Part shown: in pieces, positions 63,051-64,000 of the stretch
Layout: the number at the start of each line of letters is the position of its first letter
Numbering within the stretch: the stretch's first letter is position 1
From: Geobacteraceae bacterium
GTDB taxonomy: Bacteria > Desulfobacterota > Desulfuromonadia > Geobacterales > Pseudopelobacteraceae
Length of the DNA stretch: 64,000 bases
Assembly (NCBI GenBank): GCA_016720395.1
Contig: JADKKR010000005.1
Coordinates: forward strand, 1 to 64,000
Direction: 5' to 3'
The notes under the pieces: generated by a model
What the model was told of the DNA's origin: nothing
What the model saw: only the letters and a program-made list of their open reading frames with translations
Databases searched by the model: none
Made by a program: the position numbers and the translations under genes

Positions 63051-64000
63051 ATGCCGCAACCGAGAAAACTGACCTTCGAAAACTGCGCCCGCCTGCTCCA
63101 GAAGCGGGGCCTGATCTCTGCCGACCAGCTCCGTGACGTACTGGGCCGCGGCAAGGCCCAGGAGACCCGGCTGTATGCCCACCACCAGTCGGGCGGCTCC
63201 CGCAGGGTCCAGTCCGGCAGCGCCGACATCATCTCCCCGGCCGAGGTCATCGCCTCCTTCAACCTCGAACTGCAGGGCACACCGGGCCGGTTCCTGACCG
63301 AGGATATGATCACCGAGTCCATCTCCGAAGAGGTCGGGCTGCCCTACCTGAAGATCGACCCGCTCAAGCTGGACCTGGGGGTGGTCACCTCGCACATCCC
63401 GCGCCCCTTTGCCCTCAAGAACCTGATTGTCGCCGTGGGCGAGCGGGGCGGGGTGACCACCGTGGCCGTGGCCGACCCGTTCAATGACGCCATCATCAAC
63501 GAACTGGCCAGCGCCCGCCAGATGGAGATCAGGCGCGTCCTCAGCTCCAAGAGTGACATCCTCAAGATCCTGCGCGAGTTCTACGGTTTCCGGGCCTCGG
63601 TCATGGCCGCCGAGGCCGAATCCTCCACGACCGTCGACCTGGGCAACCTGGAACAGCTCTTCAAGATGAAGGGGCACCAGGAGATCGAGAGCAACGACAA
63701 GCATGTCATCTCGGCGGTCGACTTCCTGCTGCATTACGCCTTCGAACAGCACGCCAGCGACATCCACATCGAGCCCAAGCGCGAAAAGACCCTGATCCGC
63801 TTCCGCATCGACGGGGTCATGCACAATATCCATGTCATCCCCAAGCCGCTGCACGCCCCGATCGTCTCGCGCATCAAGCTGCTCTCGCGCATGGACCTGG
63901 CCGAGAAGCGGCGCCCCCAGGACGGGCGCATCAAGACCAACTTCAACAACAAGGACATCGAGCTGCGTGTCTCCACGGTACCGGTGGCCTTCGGCGAAAA
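63051..64000 (+). CDS. PilB/GspE-type assembly ATPase (C-terminus cut by window edge)
   Basis: The first 316 residues are present. The N-terminal part is a GspE N1-like domain with EEVGLPYLKIDPLKLD and ALKNLIVAVGERGG; the second part begins the ATPase core with HASDIHIEPKREKTLIRFRI, RIKLLSRMDLAEKRRPQDGR and LRVSTVPVAFGEK. The Walker A motif would come after the edge. This fits type IV pilus extension (PilB) or type II secretion (GspE). GAGGAA precedes the ATG. Confidence 0.88.
   Translation, partial: MPQPRKLTFENCARLLQKRGLISADQLRDVLGRGKAQETRLYAHHQSGGSRRVQSGSADIISPAEVIASFNLELQGTPGRFLTEDMITESISEEVGLPYLKIDPLKLDLGVVTSHIPRPFALKNLIVAVGERGGVTTVAVADPFNDAIINELASARQMEIRRVLSSKSDILKILREFYGFRASVMAAEAESSTTVDLGNLEQLFKMKGHQEIESNDKHVISAVDFLLHYAFEQHASDIHIEPKREKTLIRFRIDGVMHNIHVIPKPLHAPIVSRIKLLSRMDLAEKRRPQDGRIKTNFNNKDIELRVSTVPVAFGE

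Overview
The window looks like a chromosomal segment of a Geobacter/Pelobacter-type bacterium (Desulfuromonadia, Geobacterales). The pointers are a pentaheme c-type cytochrome lipoprotein, two small triheme cytochromes of the PpcA/c7 type, a GEMM-class riboswitch of the variant that Geobacter uses for 3',3'-cGAMP, sigma-54-like promoters, an iron locus with Fur, FeoB and a DtxR-FeoA fusion, several type IV pilus ATPases, and the gene order rpsF-rpsR-DUF2232-rplI. Most genes look rather GC-rich. The left 2.9 kb and the toxin-antitoxin pair are visibly more AT-rich.

Layout. 1-5.3 kb: a riboswitch-controlled unit on the minus strand (UbiA-family membrane protein, then a YVTN beta-propeller secreted protein that runs off the left edge), preceded by the pentaheme cytochrome. 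5.3-11.5 kb: a small Cys4 protein, tRNA-Gln, ispE, the agmatine-to-putrescine pair aguA-aguB, a broken DUF2721 gene, an aminotransferase and a DUF2156 protein. 11.6-18.6 kb: ribosomal proteins S6, S18 and L9 with a DUF2232 membrane protein, then a CNNM/CorC-type protein and a large AsmA-type protein. 18.7-31.5 kb: cysE-lpxC, class I fumarase, a TPR protein, long-form GAPDH, an S1-domain protein, a DUF815 ATPase, a small outer-membrane barrel, an FKBP isomerase, a CBS-containing pyrophosphatase and a DEAD-box helicase with a terminator in its leader. 31.7-36.4 kb: fur, feoB, a small Cys-rich protein, dtxR-feoA and apgM. 36.5-44.7 kb: SulP-STAS-cNMP transporter, FecR/DUF6600 protein, nudC, mltG, a metallophosphoesterase and rnhB. 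44.8-49.3 kb: the translation and targeting operon ffh-rpsP-khpA-rimM-trmD-SPOUT methyltransferase-rplS. 49.3-58.2 kb: yedF-DUF3343, a dciA-like gene, two triheme cytochromes, the ettA-DUF4388-pilT cluster, a rubrerythrin-like protein and a Phd/VapC-type pair. 58.3-64 kb: an RND efflux adaptor and pump separated by a foldback element, then a short tandem repeat and the start of a pilB/gspE ATPase cut by the right edge.

The most interesting points are regulatory and mobile DNA. They are: (i) the cGAMP-type riboswitch with its own promoter and terminator ahead of an uncharacterised UbiA-like protein; (ii) two duplicated triheme cytochromes, each with a sigma-54-like promoter; (iii) a perfect intrinsic terminator inside the leader of the DEAD-box helicase; (iv) a palindromic intergenic repeat fused to terminators at two loci; (v) a 171-bp foldback element between the efflux adaptor and pump genes; and (vi) an eight-unit heptanucleotide tandem repeat directly upstream of the pilB-like gene. 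All functions are inferred by reading sequence motifs; no database search was run.
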